The notes under the pieces: model-generated
The model's database searches: none
Seen by the model: the letters and a program-made list of their open reading frames with translations, nothing else
Told to the model about the DNA's origin: nothing
Program-made: the position numbers and the translations under genes
NCBI GenBank assembly: GCA_963575745.1
Contig: CAUYUJ010001392.1
Coordinates: 417,759 to 481,758 of the forward strand
DNA: 64,000 bases
Direction: 5' to 3'
From: Prorocentrum cordatum
Taxonomy: Eukaryota; Sar; Dinophyceae; Prorocentrales; Prorocentraceae
In this document: positions 63,670-64,000 of the stretch, one piece after another
Position numbering within the stretch: the stretch's first letter is position 1
Layout: every line of letters begins with the position of its first letter

Positions 63670-64000
63670 TGATTCACCACTCGCGCGCGTCTGCTCCAGC
63701 ACTTGAGAAGGGGAAGCAGGTGGCGTCTGGCGGGCTGGGTTTCTCACACTCCACCGATGGAAGCAGACGAGAGAAAAAGAGAGAGAGAGAGAGAGCGAAA
63801 AAAAATGTGCGAAGAGCAAGCCGAGACTCAGCGTCTCAAGGCTAGGGGCCTCTACTATGCCAAAGCTGAGGTGTCAGTTTACCCAGTCTACGGGCCAGCT
63901 GTTCCTCCTCCCTCACCTGAGATGGTTTCCACAACCAGTCCCATTGCAGTGCCCGAGCAGTTTCCACAACCAGTCCCATTGCAAGCTGTGCAGTTGTTTG
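63670..64000 (+). pseudogene. LINE fragment continuing past an in-frame TGA
   Basis: After TGA (63670-63672) the same frame stays open for 109 codons to the window edge. It reads FTTRARLLQHLRRG at once, which completes the CHVC pair into a second zinc finger, then MCEEQAETQRLKARG. TGA probably replaced TGG (Trp). The element's 3' end lies outside the window. Confidence 0.75.

Overview
The window looks like repeat-rich nuclear DNA of a dinoflagellate, with most sequence non-coding. Three things point there. First, there are pentatricopeptide (PPR) repeats of the SYNAGISACEKGEQW...LLSEM type that dominate dinoflagellate gene sets. Second, a 21-base match to the dinoflagellate trans-spliced leader lies in genomic DNA at 19243-19263. 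Third, a decayed non-LTR retrotransposon at the right end has an endonuclease, reverse transcriptase and C-terminal zinc-finger layout. I cannot fix the genus. There are two 100-base assembly gaps (6509-6608 and 37031-37130). Nearly all long open frames are translations of simple or tandem repeats and are not listed as genes.

Layout. The first 9.9 kb is a mosaic of satellites, microsatellites, a nested inverted repeat and one copy of a segmental duplication (5283-6508, matching 55713-57028). From 10.0 to 55.6 kb runs a chain of modules, all in one orientation. Eight loci on the minus strand carry intact PPR repeats, seven single and one triple. Each repeat is exactly 105 bases (35 codons), cut at the same point of the repeat (GTC A|TC AGC). 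About 14 further loci keep only the first 35-45 bases of such a repeat. On the minus strand most of these loci are immediately preceded by a small hairpin, about nine bases and the tetranucleotide CTAG. Between them lie 0.6-11 kb of filler. The main filler is a degenerate repeat of TCTTGGG every 10-15 bases, with three families of short conserved motifs inside it (classes A, B and C), plus microsatellites, minisatellites and foldback elements.

Inside that region, 19243 to about 21130 looks like an mRNA copied back into the genome: spliced-leader relic, 5' untranslated stretch, a frameshifted zinc-ribbon plus coiled-coil reading frame, then an A-rich tail. Several short inverted-repeat elements (4.3, 25.9, 27.4, 45.6 and 47.3 kb) resemble miniature transposons.

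Right end. After the PPR chain come the second copy of the duplication (55.7-57.5 kb), a 102-bp satellite (58.6-60.4 kb, also at 2.9-3.8 kb) and a 5'-truncated LINE (60.4 kb to the end). The LINE has several frameshifts, one caused by a 26-bp duplication, two in-frame stops, and substitutions in both catalytic centres.

The most interesting structure is the PPR/hairpin module chain. The boundary looks like a Helitron 3' terminus or an introner-like insertion that turned each PPR repeat into its own exon-sized island. The three uninterrupted repeats at 23889-24203 serve as an internal empty-site control. The sequence supports the boundaries and the base-pair covariation; the mechanism is inference.
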